From NCBI RefSeq assembly GCF_004005865.1, contig NZ_SACN01000002.1:62001-126000 (forward strand): DNA of 64,000 nucleotides, written 5' to 3'. This document shows positions 8,014-16,991 of the stretch, in pieces; the first letter of the stretch is position 1, and each line of letters opens with the position of its first letter. Position numbers and translations under genes: made by a program. Origin of the DNA: Sphingomonas crocodyli. Lineage in GTDB: Bacteria; Pseudomonadota; Alphaproteobacteria; Sphingomonadales; Sphingomonadaceae. The notes beneath the pieces were generated by a model. It saw only the letters and a program-made list of their open reading frames with translations. It was not told the DNA's origin and did no database searches.

Positions 8014-10389
8014 TCAGCCTCTGAGGCGCGCCCCCGCCTTCGCCGCCGCCGCGACGACCTTGTCCGAAATCGCGGTCAGGTCGGCATCGGTGAAGCTCTT
8101 GTCGGCGGGCTGGAGGGTCACTTCGATCGCGACCGACTTTTCGCCCTCGGCGACGCCGGTGCCGGTGAAGATGTCGAACAGCTTGGCGTCGACGATCGTC
8201 ACTTTGTCGGCGCCGCGCACGGCGCGCAGCAGATCGTCGGCGGGCTTGTCCGCGCTCACCAGGAAAGCGAAGTCGCGGCGGACCGGCTGGAGCGGCGGCG
8301 GGGCATAGGCCACGCGGATATGATCGTTGCCGCCGCGCCGGGCAGGGATGGCGTCCAGATAGATCTCACCCGCGATCACGGTACCGTCGATATCGAAGGC
8401 GCGCGCGGCGGCGGGGTGGAGTTCGCCGAATTCGGCGAGGATCGTCTTGGGGCCGAGGCGCAGGGTCGCCGAACGGCCGGGGTGATAGACACCCGCCGAT
8501 ACGGCTTCGAATACCTGCAGCCGATCGACCGGCGCGCCCGCGGCCGCGAGGATCGCGATCGCCTCCGCCTTCGCATCGAGCGCGTCGAACGGCTGCGCCT
8601 TGCCGGTGCGCCAGTCGCGCGGGGCCTTGTCGCCTGCCAGCAGCAGGCCGAGGGTCAGGCTCTCGCGATCGGCGAGGTAGCGGCGGCCGATCTCGAACAG
8701 GCGGATGCTGTCCGCGCCGCGATCGGCATTGCGCCGCGCGGCACCGATCAGGCCGGGCAGCAGCGAGGGGCGCATGACCTTCAGGTCTTCGCTGATCGGA
8801 TTGGCGAGGCTCCACTCACCGCCGCCGAAGGGCTTGGCCTCGGCTTCGGAAATGAAGCTCCACGTCACGGCTTCGTTCAGGCCGCGTGCGGCGGCGGTGC
8901 GGCGCGCCTTGCGTTCGATCGCCTGCGCGGGCGTGGCGGTGGGCTTGGCGACGCCCTCGGCGCGCGGCAGCGGGGTGGAGGGGACTTCGTCGATCCCCGT
9001 GATGCGGACGACTTCCTCGACCAGATCGGCGGTGCCGTCGATGTCGCGGCGCCAACTGGGGACCGAGACGTTCCAGACCGCATCGATGCCGAAACCGAGC
9101 GATGTCAGGATCGCCCGCTGCTTTTCCGGCGCGACCTTGAGGCCTGCGAGCTTTTCGGTGAGCGCGGGATCGTAACGCAGCGCCTTGCCACCCGAAGGGG
9201 GCGTGCCCGCCTCGATCGCCTGCGTGGCCGTGCCGCCGCAAATGTCGGTGACGAGCTTGGTCGCGATGGCGAGGCCGTCGGCCAGGAAATCGGGATCGAC
9301 GCCGCGTTCGAAGCGGGTGCGCGCATCGCTGGTGAGGGCGAGCTTCTGCCCGGTGCGGGCGATCGCCTCGGGCGTGAAATAGGCGCATTCGATCAGGACG
9401 TCGCTGGTCGCGCCCGTCGCCCCCGAATGTTCGCCGCCCATGATGCCGCCGATATCGTGGACGCCGTTCGCGTCGGCGATCACGGTCATCGTCTCGTCGA
9501 GCGCGTAGCTCTTGCCATTGAGCGCGAGGACGCTTTCGCCCGCCTTCGCCTTGCGCGCGACGATCGGCCCGCTCAGCTTGGCGAGATCATAGACGTGCAG
9601 GGGGCGGCCGAGATCGATCATCACATAATTGGTGATGTCGACGAGCGCGGAGATGGTGCGATGGCCCACCGCCTTCAGGCGCTTGGCCATCCAGTCGGGG
9701 CTGTCGCCATTGACCACACCCTTGACGACGCGGCCGAAGAAGGCGGGGCAACCATCGGTATCGAGCGTCTCGATCGCGATCGGGCAATCGCCGCTGCCCT
9801 TGATCGTCGGGATGACGAGCGACTTGAGCGTGCCGAGGCCGGCGGCGGCGAGGTCGCGCGCAATGCCGCGCACGCCCATGCAATCCTGCCGATTGGGCGT
9901 GATCGCAACGTCGATCACCGGATCGGCCAAGCCGGCATAGTCGATGAACGGCGTGCCGATCGGGGCATCGGCCGGAAGCTCGATGATCCCTTCATGGCTT
10001 TCGCCGAGTTCCAGCTCGCGCATCGAACACATCATGCCGCGCGATTCGACCCCGCGGATCGCCGCGATCTTGAGCGTGACGTCGAGGCCGGGGACATAGT
10101 CGCCCGGCTGGCCGAGCACGCCGATCAGGCCCGCGCGCGCATTGGGCGCGCCGCAGACGACCTGGAGCGGTTCCGGCCCGCCGACATCGACCGACAGCAC
10201 CTGCAGCTTGTCCGCCTGCGGATGCGGCGCGGCGGTCAGGACGCGCGCGACCTTGAACATGCCGAGCTTGGCCGACGGATCCTCGACGCCTTCGACCTCC
10301 AGCCCGACCTTGGTCAGGCCGTCGAGGATCGCGTCGAGCGAGGCGTCGGTCTCCAGATGCTCCTTGAGCCAGCCGAGGGTGAACTTCAT
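8014..10389 (-). CDS. pheT: Phenylalanyl-tRNA synthetase beta subunit
   Basis: 791 aa, full length for the family. The protein opens M-K-F-T-L-G-W-L-K, then carries a tRNA-binding OB domain (about 40-150), the B3/B4 editing region with [11 protein letters not shown]5, the catalytic-like domain with [13 protein letters not shown], and a C-terminal ferredoxin-fold anticodon-binding domain ending in A-R-L-R-G. It forms the alpha2-beta2 enzyme that charges tRNA-Phe; a tRNA-Phe gene is at 38710. Its ATG overlaps the pheS stop by four bases (ATGA), so the two are translationally coupled. Confidence 0.97.
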   Translation of the reverse strand: MKFTLGWLKEHLETDASLDAILDGLTKVGLEVEGVEDPSAKLGMFKVARVLTAAPHPQADKLQVLSVDVGGPEPLQVVCGAPNARAGLIGVLGQPGDYVPGLDVTLKIAAIRGVESRGMMCSMRELELGESHEGIIELPADAPIGTPFIDYAGLADPVIDVAITPNRQDCMGVRGIARDLAAAGLGTLKSLVIPTIKGSGDCPIAIETLDTDGCPAFFGRVVKGVVNGDSPDWMAKRLKAVGHRTISALVDITNYVMIDLGRPLHVYDLAKLSGPIVARKAKAGESVLALNGKSYALDETMTVIADANGVHDIGGIMGGEHSGATGATSDVLIECAYFTPEAIARTGQKLALTSDARTRFERGVDPDFLADGLAIATKLVTDICGGTATQAIEAGTPPSGGKALRYDPALTEKLAGLKVAPEKQRAILTSLGFGIDAVWNVSVPSWRRDIDGTADLVEEVVRITGIDEVPSTPLPRAEGVAKPTATPAQAIERKARRTAAARGLNEAVTWSFISEAEAKPFGGGEWSLANPISEDLKVMRPSLLPGLIGAARRNADRGADSIRLFEIGRRYLADRESLTLGLLLAGDKAPRDWRTGKAQPFDALDAKAEAIAILAAAGAPVDRLQVFEAVSAGVYHPGRSATLRLGPKTILAEFGELHPAAARAFDIDGTVIAGEIYLDAIPARRGGNDHIRVAYAPPPLQPVRRDFAFLVSADKPADDLLRAVRGADKVTIVDAKLFDIFTGTGVAEGEKSVAIEVTLQPADKSFTDADLTAISDKVVAAAAKAGARLRG

Positions 10390-11477
10390 GCGCCGACTCC
10401 TGCGGACAGGGTGGGTACGTCGAGCGCGGCGAAGCCATAATGTTTCAGCCAGCGCAGATCGCCGTCGAAGAAGGCGCGCAAATCATCCATCCCATATTTG
10501 AGCATCGCGAGGCGATCGATGCCGCAGCCGAAGGCGAAGCCCTGCCATTCGTCGGGATCGAGCCCGCACGCCGCGATCACGCGCGGATGGACCATGCCCG
10601 AACCGAGGATTTCCATCCAGCCGTCCGGCTCTGCGCCGCCGATGATGCGGCGGCCGTCCTTGTCGCGCGTATAGCCGACGTCGACCTCCGCCGAAGGCTC
10701 GGTGAAGGGGAAGAAGCTGGGGCGCAGGCGCAGGACGATGTCGTCGCGTTCGAAGAAGGCCTTCACGAAGGTCTCCAGCGTCCACTTGAGATGGCCCATG
10801 TGGATGCCGCGATCGATCACCAGACCTTCGACCTGGTGGAACATCGGCGTGTGGGTCGCATCGCTGTCCGAACGATAGGTGCGGCCGGGCGCGATGATGC
10901 GGATCGGCGGCTGCTGGCTCATCATCGTGCGGATCTGCACCGGCGACGTATGCGTGCGCAGCAGCATCTTCTTGCCATCCCGCGCCTGATCGTCGGGGAA
11001 GTAGAAGGTGTCGTGCATTGCGCGCGCCGGGTGCGTTTCCGGAATGTTGAGCGCGGTGAAATTGTGCCAGTCGTCCTCGATCTCGGGGCCGGTCGCGACC
11101 GCGAAGCCCAGATCGGCGAAGATTTCGGCGAGTTCGTCCATCACTTGGCTGACCGGGTGGACCGAACCCTGTGCCCCCGCCGAGACGGGCAGGGTCATGT
11201 CGAGCTTTTCGGTGGCGAGGCGCGCGTCGAGCGCGGCAGTCTCCAGCACGGCCTTGCGATCGGCCAGCGCGGCGGTGATCGCCTCACGCGCGCCGTGGAT
11301 GCGCGGGCCGGCGGTCTGGCGTTCCTCGGGGCTCATCCCGCCCAGCGTCTTGAGCAGGCCGGTGATCGCGCCGGCCTTGCCGAGCGTCTTCACGCGGATC
11401 GCCTCGACCGCGGCAAGGTCGCCCGCCCCGGCGATCTCGGCCAGAAGGCCCGATTGAAGCTGCTCTACGTCCGACAT
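10386..11477 (-). CDS. pheS: Phenylalanyl-tRNA synthetase alpha subunit
   Basis: 363 aa from ATG 11477, which has AGAGGA upstream; the reading frame is open for 45 more codons, but those do not resemble PheS. An N-terminal coiled-coil region (about 1-85) precedes the class II catalytic core, with [28 protein letters not shown], the F-H-Q-V-E-G motif and the C-terminal G-C-G-I-D-R-L-A-M motif 3. It synthesises phenylalanyl-adenylate and transfers it with PheT. It is the first gene of pheST. Confidence 0.97.
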   Translation of the reverse strand: MSDVEQLQSGLLAEIAGAGDLAAVEAIRVKTLGKAGAITGLLKTLGGMSPEERQTAGPRIHGAREAITAALADRKAVLETAALDARLATEKLDMTLPVSAGAQGSVHPVSQVMDELAEIFADLGFAVATGPEIEDDWHNFTALNIPETHPARAMHDTFYFPDDQARDGKKMLLRTHTSPVQIRTMMSQQPPIRIIAPGRTYRSDSDATHTPMFHQVEGLVIDRGIHMGHLKWTLETFVKAFFERDDIVLRLRPSFFPFTEPSAEVDVGYTRDKDGRRIIGGAEPDGWMEILGSGMVHPRVIAACGLDPDEWQGFAFGCGIDRLAMLKYGMDDLRAFFDGDLRWLKHYGFAALDVPTLSAGVGA

Positions 11478-11515
11478 GCTGGTCCTCTGGGGAAGCCGAC
11501 GAAGTGGCCGGCGCG

Positions 11516-11531
11516 GACCCGTTAGCGGGTC
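11516..11531 (-). terminator. Hairpin between gluQ and pheS
   Basis: GACCCG and CGGGTC pair around a four-base loop, 14 bp past the gluQ stop codon on its strand. A G/C-run lies next to it instead of a U-run. It could end the gluQ transcript or simply mark the gap before pheS. Confidence 0.3.
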
Positions 11532-11544
11532 GAGCGGGGGGGGA

Positions 11545-12396
11545 TCAAGTGATGCTGCGGTCGGCTGCGCGCCGTGTTCGCAGTTCGGCGACAAGCGTTG
11601 CCGGATCGACACCCTCTGCGCGCATCGATGCGAGGCTCGGCGCGCCGTGGCGCTTGGCGAGGCGGGAGCCGTCGGGGGCGGTGAGCAGGGGGTGGTGGTG
11701 ATAGCGCGGAGCCGGGAGATTCAAGAGCGCCTGCAGGAGGCAGTGGACATGCGTGGCATCGAACAGATCGACCCCGCGGACGATATCGGTGATGCCCTGT
11801 GCGGCGTCATCGATCGTGACCGAGAGGTGGTAGCTGGTGCCCAGATCCTTGCGTGCGAGGACGACATCGCCGTGGACCTGCGGGGTGGCGTCGATCGCGC
11901 GATCGCCCTCATGCCAGACAAGCGGACCGGTGATCTTCAGCGCGGCATCGACATCGAGCCGCCAGCTATGCGCATCGCTGCCGATCCGTGCGGCGCGCTC
12001 GTCCGGCGTAAGGTGGCGGCAGGTGCCGGGATAGAGCGGGCCATCCGGCCCATGCGGGGCGAAGCCGCTCGCCGCCACTTCGGCCGCGATGTCGGCGCGG
12101 GTGCAGAAGCAGGGGTAGAGGACGCCCAGCGCCTTCAGATCGGCCAAGGCGCGTTCGTAGAGCGGCATGCGCTGCGACTGGAAGACCGGCGGTTCGTCCC
12201 ACGTCAGGCCGAGCCACGCCAAATCCTCGAATATGCCCGCGACATGCTCCGGCCGGCTGCGCGTCGTATCGATATCCTCGATCCGCAGCAGGAAGCGCCC
12301 GCCGCGTTCGCGCGCAAAGTCATGCGCGGCGAGGGCCGAATAGGCATGGCCCAGGTGCAGGCGCCCCGTCGGGCTTGGCGCGAATCGGGAAATCAC
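11545..12396 (-). CDS. gluQ: Glutamyl-Q tRNA(Asp) synthetase
   Basis: 283 aa, shorter than a glutamyl-tRNA synthetase because the anticodon-binding domain is absent, as expected for GluQ. The class I signature appears as [12 protein letters not shown] near residue 6, and the KMSKS-equivalent is R-L-A-K-R-H. The zinc-site cysteines are in Y-P-C-F-C-T-R and G-T-C-R-H. The family attaches glutamate to queuosine in tRNA-Asp. The start is GTG 12396; no ATG in frame fits the conserved N-terminus. Confidence 0.92.
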   Translation of the reverse strand: MISRFAPSPTGRLHLGHAYSALAAHDFARERGGRFLLRIEDIDTTRSRPEHVAGIFEDLAWLGLTWDEPPVFQSQRMPLYERALADLKALGVLYPCFCTRADIAAEVAASGFAPHGPDGPLYPGTCRHLTPDERAARIGSDAHSWRLDVDAALKITGPLVWHEGDRAIDATPQVHGDVVLARKDLGTSYHLSVTIDDAAQGITDIVRGVDLFDATHVHCLLQALLNLPAPRYHHHPLLTAPDGSRLAKRHGAPSLASMRAEGVDPATLVAELRTRRAADRSIT

Positions 12397-12454
12397 GATT
12401 TGGGCGATGGGGACTCTTGACGAGGAGTCAATGAAAATGCTGTCATGCTCACGT

Positions 12455-12476
12455 CACGCAATGCAGCCATTGCGTG
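12455..12476. promoter_or_regulatory. Perfect palindrome between gluQ and the HNH gene
   Basis: Nine-base arms CACGCAATG and CATTGCGTG flank four bases. The site is about 60 bp upstream of the gluQ start and about 110 bp upstream of the HNH gene, in their divergent promoter region. A second, smaller repeat (GTTCCG and CGGAAC, 12509-12529) lies nearby. The regulator is unknown. Confidence 0.4.
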
Positions 12477-12584
12477 GTCACGAAGGGCGCGGCCGGACAG
12501 GCGATCGCGTTCCGGTGTGCGAACGGAACCTGAGAGCAGGCAGGCGGGGCTCGACCATCGCGTGCGGGAGGCTCTGGTTCGTTC

Positions 12585-13151
12585 ATGTACCACCCCGATA
12601 TCCTTCGACACCCCGACAGTTGTCCGGCGCTCGTCCTCAATGCGGACTATACGCCGCTCAGCTATTATCCCCTTAGCATCTGGTCGTGGCAGACCGCGAT
12701 CAAGGCGGTCTTCCTCGAACGGGTCGACATCGTCTCGCATTATGAGCGGGAGGTGCACAGCCCCACCTTCGCGATGAAGCTGCCGTCGGTGATCGCGCTG
12801 CGCCAATATGTGCGCCAGTCCGAACATCCGGCCTTCACGCGCTTCAACCTGTTCCTGCGCGATCGCTTCACCTGTCAATATTGCGGATCGGGCGCGGACC
12901 TGACCTTCGATCACGTCATCCCGCGCTCGCAGGGCGGGCGCACGACGTGGGAGAATGTCTCGACCGCCTGCGCGCCGTGCAATCTGCGCAAGGGCGGACG
13001 CACACCCAAGCAGGCGCAGATGAAGCTGTACGAACAGCCGATCCGCCCGACGAGCTGGCAGCTGCAGGAACATGGCCGCAGCTTCCCACCCCACTATCTC
13101 CACCAGAGCTGGCGCGACTGGCTCTATTGGGACATCGAACTGGAGGCGTGA
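12585..13151 (+). CDS. HNH endonuclease family protein
   Basis: 188 aa. The C-terminal half has a zinc-bound HNH fold: C-Q-Y-C-G near residue 101, F-D-H-V-I-P-R-S-Q-G-G with the catalytic histidine, W-E-N-V with the central Asn, and C-A-P-C-N-L-R-K-G-G closing the metal site. The N-terminal 90 residues (A-L-V-L-N-A-D-Y-T-P-L-S) are typical of a widely conserved alphaproteobacterial HNH group whose role is not established. It is not next to restriction or phage genes. GGGAGG lies 13 bases before the ATG, which is long spacing, but the N-terminus fits the family. Confidence 0.88.
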   Translation: MYHPDILRHPDSCPALVLNADYTPLSYYPLSIWSWQTAIKAVFLERVDIVSHYEREVHSPTFAMKLPSVIALRQYVRQSEHPAFTRFNLFLRDRFTCQYCGSGADLTFDHVIPRSQGGRTTWENVSTACAPCNLRKGGRTPKQAQMKLYEQPIRPTSWQLQEHGRSFPPHYLHQSWRDWLYWDIELEA

Positions 13152-13161
13152 TCTCTTCGAT

Positions 13162-13293
13162 CCTCTCCCGGAGGGAGAGGGGGACCGCGCCGACAGGCGT
13201 GGTGGAGAGGTATTGGCCGGCAACGGCACGTCGCGTTTGTGGAGAATACCCCTCCACCGGCTGCGCCGGTCCCCCTCCCCCGCCGGGGGAGGA
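13162..13293. repeat. Dispersed GC-rich intergenic repeat, copy A
   Basis: This fills the gap between the HNH and SDR genes. It contains nested inverted repeats: a C/T-rich hairpin at 13162-13180, arms at 13201-13214 and 13245-13258 with one mismatch, CCGGC-TGC-GCCGG at 13257-13269, and CCTCCCCC-GCC-GGGGGAGG at 13274-13292 followed by ATTTA. The last block recurs in the repeat at 55951-56076. It is probably a mobile or palindromic intergenic element of the sphingomonad genome, and it may also end transcription of both genes. Confidence 0.7.
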
Positions 13294-13294
13294 T

Positions 13295-14080
13295 TTAGCT
13301 GGCCTTTCCCGCGAAGGTCCGGCCGCCGTTGATTTCGTAGATCGATCCATTCACGAAGCCCGATTCCCGGCTGGTCAGGAAAAGCGCGAGATAGGCGATT
13401 TCGAGCGATGTGCCCTGGCGCTCCATGCCGATCGTGACGCGGCGGCGCTCGATCTGTTCCGGGCTGTTGTAGCCGGGGATCGCGTCGGTCATCGCCGTCT
13501 TGATCGATCCGGGGCAGATCGCATTGGCGCGGACGATGGGGGACCATTCGGTCGCCTGCCCCTTGGTCAGCCCGATCAGCCCCGCCTTGGACGCGCCGTA
13601 GGAGGCCATCATCGGCGGGGTCTCGATCCCGCCCATCGACGCGATGTTGACGATCGTCGCCGTGCCCGAACGCCGCAGCGCGGGCAAAGCGGTGTTGGCG
13701 ATCAGATAGGGCGCGAACAGGTTGATCGTGTGGATCTGGCGCCAGATGTCGGGGGTGGTGTCGGCCAGCGGCAGGGTGCGCAGGATGCCGGCGGCGTTGA
13801 CGATGCCGTCCAGCCCGCCGAGCGCCTGTTCGGCGGTGTGGACCGACGCGACGACATCGGCCTCGTTCAGCAGATCGACCTTGATCGCGGTGCCACCGGT
13901 CTGGGCCGCGATTTCGTTGAGCGGGCCTTCCTGCACATCGAGCAGGGCGAGCGCGGCGCCTTCATGCGCGAACAGTTCGGCGATCGCGCGGCCCATGCCC
14001 GATGCCGCGCCGGTGATCAGGATCTTGCGGCCCGCCAGACGCGGACCCGCGGGCAGGATTTTATCGACGGCGTCGTGCAT
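13295..14080 (-). CDS. Short-chain dehydrogenase/reductase
   Basis: 261 aa, classical SDR. The NAD(P) motif T-G-A-A-S-G-M-G is near residue 24, N-A-A-G near 95, and the catalytic set is Ser in I-A-S-M-G, Tyr and Lys in S-Y-G-A-S-K. A P-G-S segment follows. The substrate is unknown. The stop of the next upstream gene (LLM oxidoreductase) ends one base before this ATG, so the two form an operon and may act in one catabolic pathway. Confidence 0.9.
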   Translation of the reverse strand: MHDAVDKILPAGPRLAGRKILITGAASGMGRAIAELFAHEGAALALLDVQEGPLNEIAAQTGGTAIKVDLLNEADVVASVHTAEQALGGLDGIVNAAGILRTLPLADTTPDIWRQIHTINLFAPYLIANTALPALRRSGTATIVNIASMGGIETPPMMASYGASKAGLIGLTKGQATEWSPIVRANAICPGSIKTAMTDAIPGYNSPEQIERRRVTIGMERQGTSLEIAYLALFLTSRESGFVNGSIYEINGGRTFAGKAS

Positions 14081-14081
14081 T

Positions 14082-15242
14082 TCAGGCGGCTACCTTCTTC
14101 TTGGCGCGGAAGTGCGGGATGACATGTTCGCCCCACTGGCGGATCGTGTGGAGGCACTGTTCCTGCGTGATCGTGCCCATCTGGATCAGGCACATCACCT
14201 CGTCGACGCCCGCCTTCTCCATTTCCTCGACATAGGCGATCGCGTCCTGCGCGTTGCCGTAGGCGTGGTCGACGTTGAAGCTGCGCACCGCGATGGTCGC
14301 CTGCGCGGCAAGCGCGGGATCGCTCTTGGCCTGCTCCAGGATCTTATCGGCCATGCCCTTCATGTACGCGTAATTGTCTTCGCCCTCGGTATTCTCATTG
14401 GGCAAGGGCTGGTTGGGGCGCGCCCACTGTCCGATCGATTCCGCGAAATAACGCTGGCCGCGCGCGCCGACGCGGCGGGCCTCGTCGGCGTCGTCCATCA
14501 CCACGGTCGGGCAGAGCGCCGACATGTAATGGTTTACTTCGGTCGAGACGAAGCGGCTGCCGTCGGTGGCCTTGGCGGCCTCGTCATACATTTCCTTCTG
14601 CTCGCGGATGCTGTCGAGCCCGCCAAATCCGAAGATCAGTGCGCCGACGCCATATTCGGCGGCGCGCTTCACCGTTTCGGGATTGGTGCACGCCATGAAC
14701 AAGGGCGGGTGCGGCAGCTGGACGGGGCGGGGGACGATCTCATGCGGGGGCATGCCGGGCGCGGGCTTGATCGTGATCAGGTCGCTTTCCCATTCGAAGC
14801 TGTCCTTGCGCCAGATGTTCGACTGGATCTTCAGCCCTTCCTCGACCTGCGCATACATCAGCTCCTCATCGACCTGGCAGAGCGTGCGTTCCTGCAGCGT
14901 GCCGCCGCGCCCCGCGCCGAGATTGAGCCGACCGTTCGAGACGATGTCGAGCATCGCCGCCCGCTCGGCGACGCGCACCGGATGGTTGTAGCCGAAGGGC
15001 ATGCAGACGACGCCGTGGCCGATCCGGATCCGCCTGGTCCGCGCAGCGACGGCGGTCAGAAAGATCTCCGGCGCGCTCATGTGGCAATAGCGCTTGAGCG
15101 CATGATGCTCGACCGCCCAGACCCCGTCGAAGCCGACCTCCTCGGCCACCACGCACTGCTCGATGCAATCGTGAATCAGCTGATGCTCGCGCTCCGGCGT
15201 GGGGTTCGAAAGCTGCGCTTCGAAGATCATCGAGAATTTCAT
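14082..15242 (-). CDS. LLM-class flavin-dependent oxidoreductase (luciferase-like)
   Basis: 386 aa from ATG 15242; an in-frame ATG 9 bases upstream touches the AGAGG ribosome site, so the second ATG is better spaced. The bacterial luciferase-like TIM barrel is indicated by F-D-G-V-W-A-V-E-H-H near 40 and R-I-G-H-G-V-V. Such enzymes use reduced FMN to oxygenate an organic substrate and need a flavin reductase; one is encoded at 36044, not adjacent. It is co-directional with the SDR at 13295. A role in degrading an aromatic or terpenoid compound is inferred only. Confidence 0.88.
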   Translation of the reverse strand: MKFSMIFEAQLSNPTPEREHQLIHDCIEQCVVAEEVGFDGVWAVEHHALKRYCHMSAPEIFLTAVAARTRRIRIGHGVVCMPFGYNHPVRVAERAAMLDIVSNGRLNLGAGRGGTLQERTLCQVDEELMYAQVEEGLKIQSNIWRKDSFEWESDLITIKPAPGMPPHEIVPRPVQLPHPPLFMACTNPETVKRAAEYGVGALIFGFGGLDSIREQKEMYDEAAKATDGSRFVSTEVNHYMSALCPTVVMDDADEARRVGARGQRYFAESIGQWARPNQPLPNENTEGEDNYAYMKGMADKILEQAKSDPALAAQATIAVRSFNVDHAYGNAQDAIAYVEEMEKAGVDEVMCLIQMGTITQEQCLHTIRQWGEHVIPHFRAKKKVAA

Positions 15243-15353
15243 GAGCGGCATCCTCTCGCTTGTTTGGCCAAGGGATATCCGATCGTTGCCGGCTTGCGGG
15301 CGCGGCGCTTGTTGAAAAGCGGCAATCCTTTCGTGACGACGCCAGTCGAACGC

Positions 15354-15394
15354 TTGGCTGCTTGTCAGCGGTGGACTATATTCGGACCGAATAT
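15354..15394 (+). promoter_or_regulatory. Promoter with a palindromic operator for the toxin-antitoxin pair
   Basis: A sigma-70-like promoter is visible: TTGGCT (15354-15359), a 17-base spacer, and TATATT (15377-15382). A perfect 17-base palindrome, ATATTCGG-A-CCGAATAT (15378-15394), overlaps the -10 element and continues to the expected start site. It lies 15 bp before the antitoxin ATG. Autorepression by the antitoxin or the complex is the usual arrangement for Phd/YefM families. Confidence 0.75.
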
Positions 15395-15409
15395 GCACCG
15401 GAGTCGATC

Positions 15410-15682
15410 ATGGGCCGCCACGACCGCATCAAGCCGATCAGCTATCTGAAGGCGAACAGCGCCGAAGTGATCCGCGAACTGGCGGATGGCGCCCCCCCGC
15501 TGATCATCACGCAGAATGGCGAGGCAAAGGCCGTCCTGCAGGATATCGGCTCGTGGCACGCGACGCAGGAGACGCTGGCGTTGCTCAAGCTACTGGCGAT
15601 GGGGCGTGAAGAAATCGCGCGCGGCGAAACCGTGCCTGTCGAAGGATTGGCGGATCGTATCCGCGACCGCTTCCGCGAATGA
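15410..15682 (+). CDS. Phd/YefM-family antitoxin
   Basis: 90 aa. The pattern I-S-Y-L-K-A-N-S-A-E-V-I-R-E-L followed by P-L-I-I-T-Q-N-G-E-A-K-A-V-L-Q fits the Phd/YefM DNA-binding fold; the acidic and helical C-terminus would wrap the toxin. The frame extends 50 codons further upstream, but ATG 15410 has GGAG at proper spacing and matches the family start. Its stop overlaps the toxin start by four bases. It should neutralise the RelE/ParE toxin and repress the promoter through the palindrome upstream. Confidence 0.9.
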   Translation: MGRHDRIKPISYLKANSAEVIRELADGAPPLIITQNGEAKAVLQDIGSWHATQETLALLKLLAMGREEIARGETVPVEGLADRIRDRFRE

Positions 15683-16029
15683 AGGCGCGGGTTCGCCTTA
15701 CTCCCAGCGCCGAAGGCGATCTTGCCGAGATTTATCACCGTCGCCTGCTGCAGCGAGGCGCGGACGGGAGCGATGGTGCCGAAGCATTGCTCGTCACACT
15801 TGTCGCCGCGATTGAAGGCCTTGCGGACTGGCCATCGCGGGGCCCCTTGCCCGTCGAACTCGAAGCTATGGGCACAAGGTCACATCGCCAGCTGTCGGTG
15901 CCGCCTTATCGCGTGATCTATTCGCAGGAAGAGATTGACGGCGAGATAGCGGTGGTCGTCCAGATCGTCGCCGATGCGCGCAGGGACTTCACTACCCTGT
16001 TGCAGGAGCGCCTGATCAATCGCCGTTGA
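15679..16029 (+). CDS. RelE/ParE-family toxin
   Basis: 116 aa. It begins V-R-L-T-P-S-A-E-G-D-L-A-E-I-Y and has Y-R-V-I-Y near residue 75 and V-V-Q-I-V-A-D-A-R-R near 94, the conserved beta strands of the RelE/ParE fold. Whether it is a ribosome-dependent RNase or a gyrase poison cannot be told from this. Translation is coupled to the antitoxin by the ATGA overlap. Its TGA stop directly abuts the stop of the convergent AraC gene. The pair is chromosomal, with no visible mobile element. Confidence 0.88.
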   Translation: MKARVRLTPSAEGDLAEIYHRRLLQRGADGSDGAEALLVTLVAAIEGLADWPSRGPLPVELEAMGTRSHRQLSVPPYRVIYSQEEIDGEIAVVVQIVADARRDFTTLLQERLINRR

Positions 16030-16884
16030 TCAGTGCGCCCGCGCGCGGCGGATGGCGTGGTCGCGGCGGAAGTCGGTGGGGTTGATGCCGGTTTCGCGGC
16101 GGAAGGCTGCCGTGAAGCTCGAATGGCTGGCAAAGCCCAGCCGGTAGGCGATTTCCTTCAGCGGCAATTCGGTCTGCGCTAGCATTTCGCGCGCGCGATC
16201 GCAGCGTATGTTGCGCACGAAGGCGGCAACCGATTCGCCCGTGGTCTGCTTGAACAGGCGCAGCAGGTTGCGTTCGCTCATCCCGCACAGCCGCGCGAGT
16301 TCGGCGAGGCTGGGCGCTGGTTCGCTGAGCGATGCGGCGCGTTCGCGGATGACGTTGAGCTGGCCGGCGCTGAGCTGTCCCTTGCGCGGCTGTTCCTCGC
16401 CACTGTCGAGCAGGCGGGCGACCTCGATGATCGCGGCGGTACCGAGCGCCTGGATCAGCGTCTTGCTGGCCAGGCCCGGCGCCATCGCCTCACGGCCCAG
16501 CCGCATCATCAGCGGTTCGACCGGGGTGCCCGACAAAGTGAGGCCGGCTTCGAGCTTCGCCCAGGTCCAGTCGAACTCGTGGTCGAGCAGCTCGACAAAA
16601 TGATCGTGGCTGAAGCTGAGGCGCACCCAACGCGCATCGCCGCCGGTGCCGACCGACTGGATGCCGACGCCCGCCGCGCGGAAATAGAGCGGCGAGATCG
16701 GACGATATTCCCCGTCATTGCGATCGGTGAAGCGGATCTGCCCCGAAAAACCCACCGGCGGCAGGAACAGGGTGACGGTGTGATCGGTGTCGCAGGTGTG
16801 GTGATGGCTGGGCGCGGGAAAGTTTTCGCGCAGCAATTGCAGCCGCATGCCTTCGACTTCGATGTCTGCTTCGATCAGTGCCAT
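16030..16884 (-). CDS. AraC-family transcriptional regulator
   Basis: 284 aa. The N-terminal 150 residues are a ligand-binding domain without recognised signature, resembling the AraC-binding-like type with H-H-H-T-C early. The C-terminal 100 residues hold two helix-turn-helix motifs: L-A-E-L-A-R-L-C-G-M-S-E-R-N-L-L-R-L-F and K-E-I-A-Y-R-L-G-F-A-S-H-S-S-F-T, ending in G-I-N-P-T-D-F-R. It is co-directional with the SDR upstream at 16992. It may control that gene or the divergent Coq4-like operon. Confidence 0.9.
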   Translation of the reverse strand: MALIEADIEVEGMRLQLLRENFPAPSHHHTCDTDHTVTLFLPPVGFSGQIRFTDRNDGEYRPISPLYFRAAGVGIQSVGTGGDARWVRLSFSHDHFVELLDHEFDWTWAKLEAGLTLSGTPVEPLMMRLGREAMAPGLASKTLIQALGTAAIIEVARLLDSGEEQPRKGQLSAGQLNVIRERAASLSEPAPSLAELARLCGMSERNLLRLFKQTTGESVAAFVRNIRCDRAREMLAQTELPLKEIAYRLGFASHSSFTAAFRRETGINPTDFRRDHAIRRARAH

Positions 16885-16991
16885 CCAACCCGGTCCTCAA
16901 ATACGCCGACTCGCCGCCGCCGCGTCTGTCGGCGGCGTGCATCGCGTGATTTAGCGAAAAACGGCTGCTCGTTCAAATCCGCTATCTCTTT

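Noticed and set aside
8320..10440. 706-codon open frame on the plus strand opposite pheT
   Set aside because: Antisense to a complete PheT with all motifs. No signature and no ribosome site.
12393..13547. 384-codon minus-strand frame across the HNH gene
   Set aside because: Antisense to a well-supported HNH gene and crossing the repeat element; no recognised domain.
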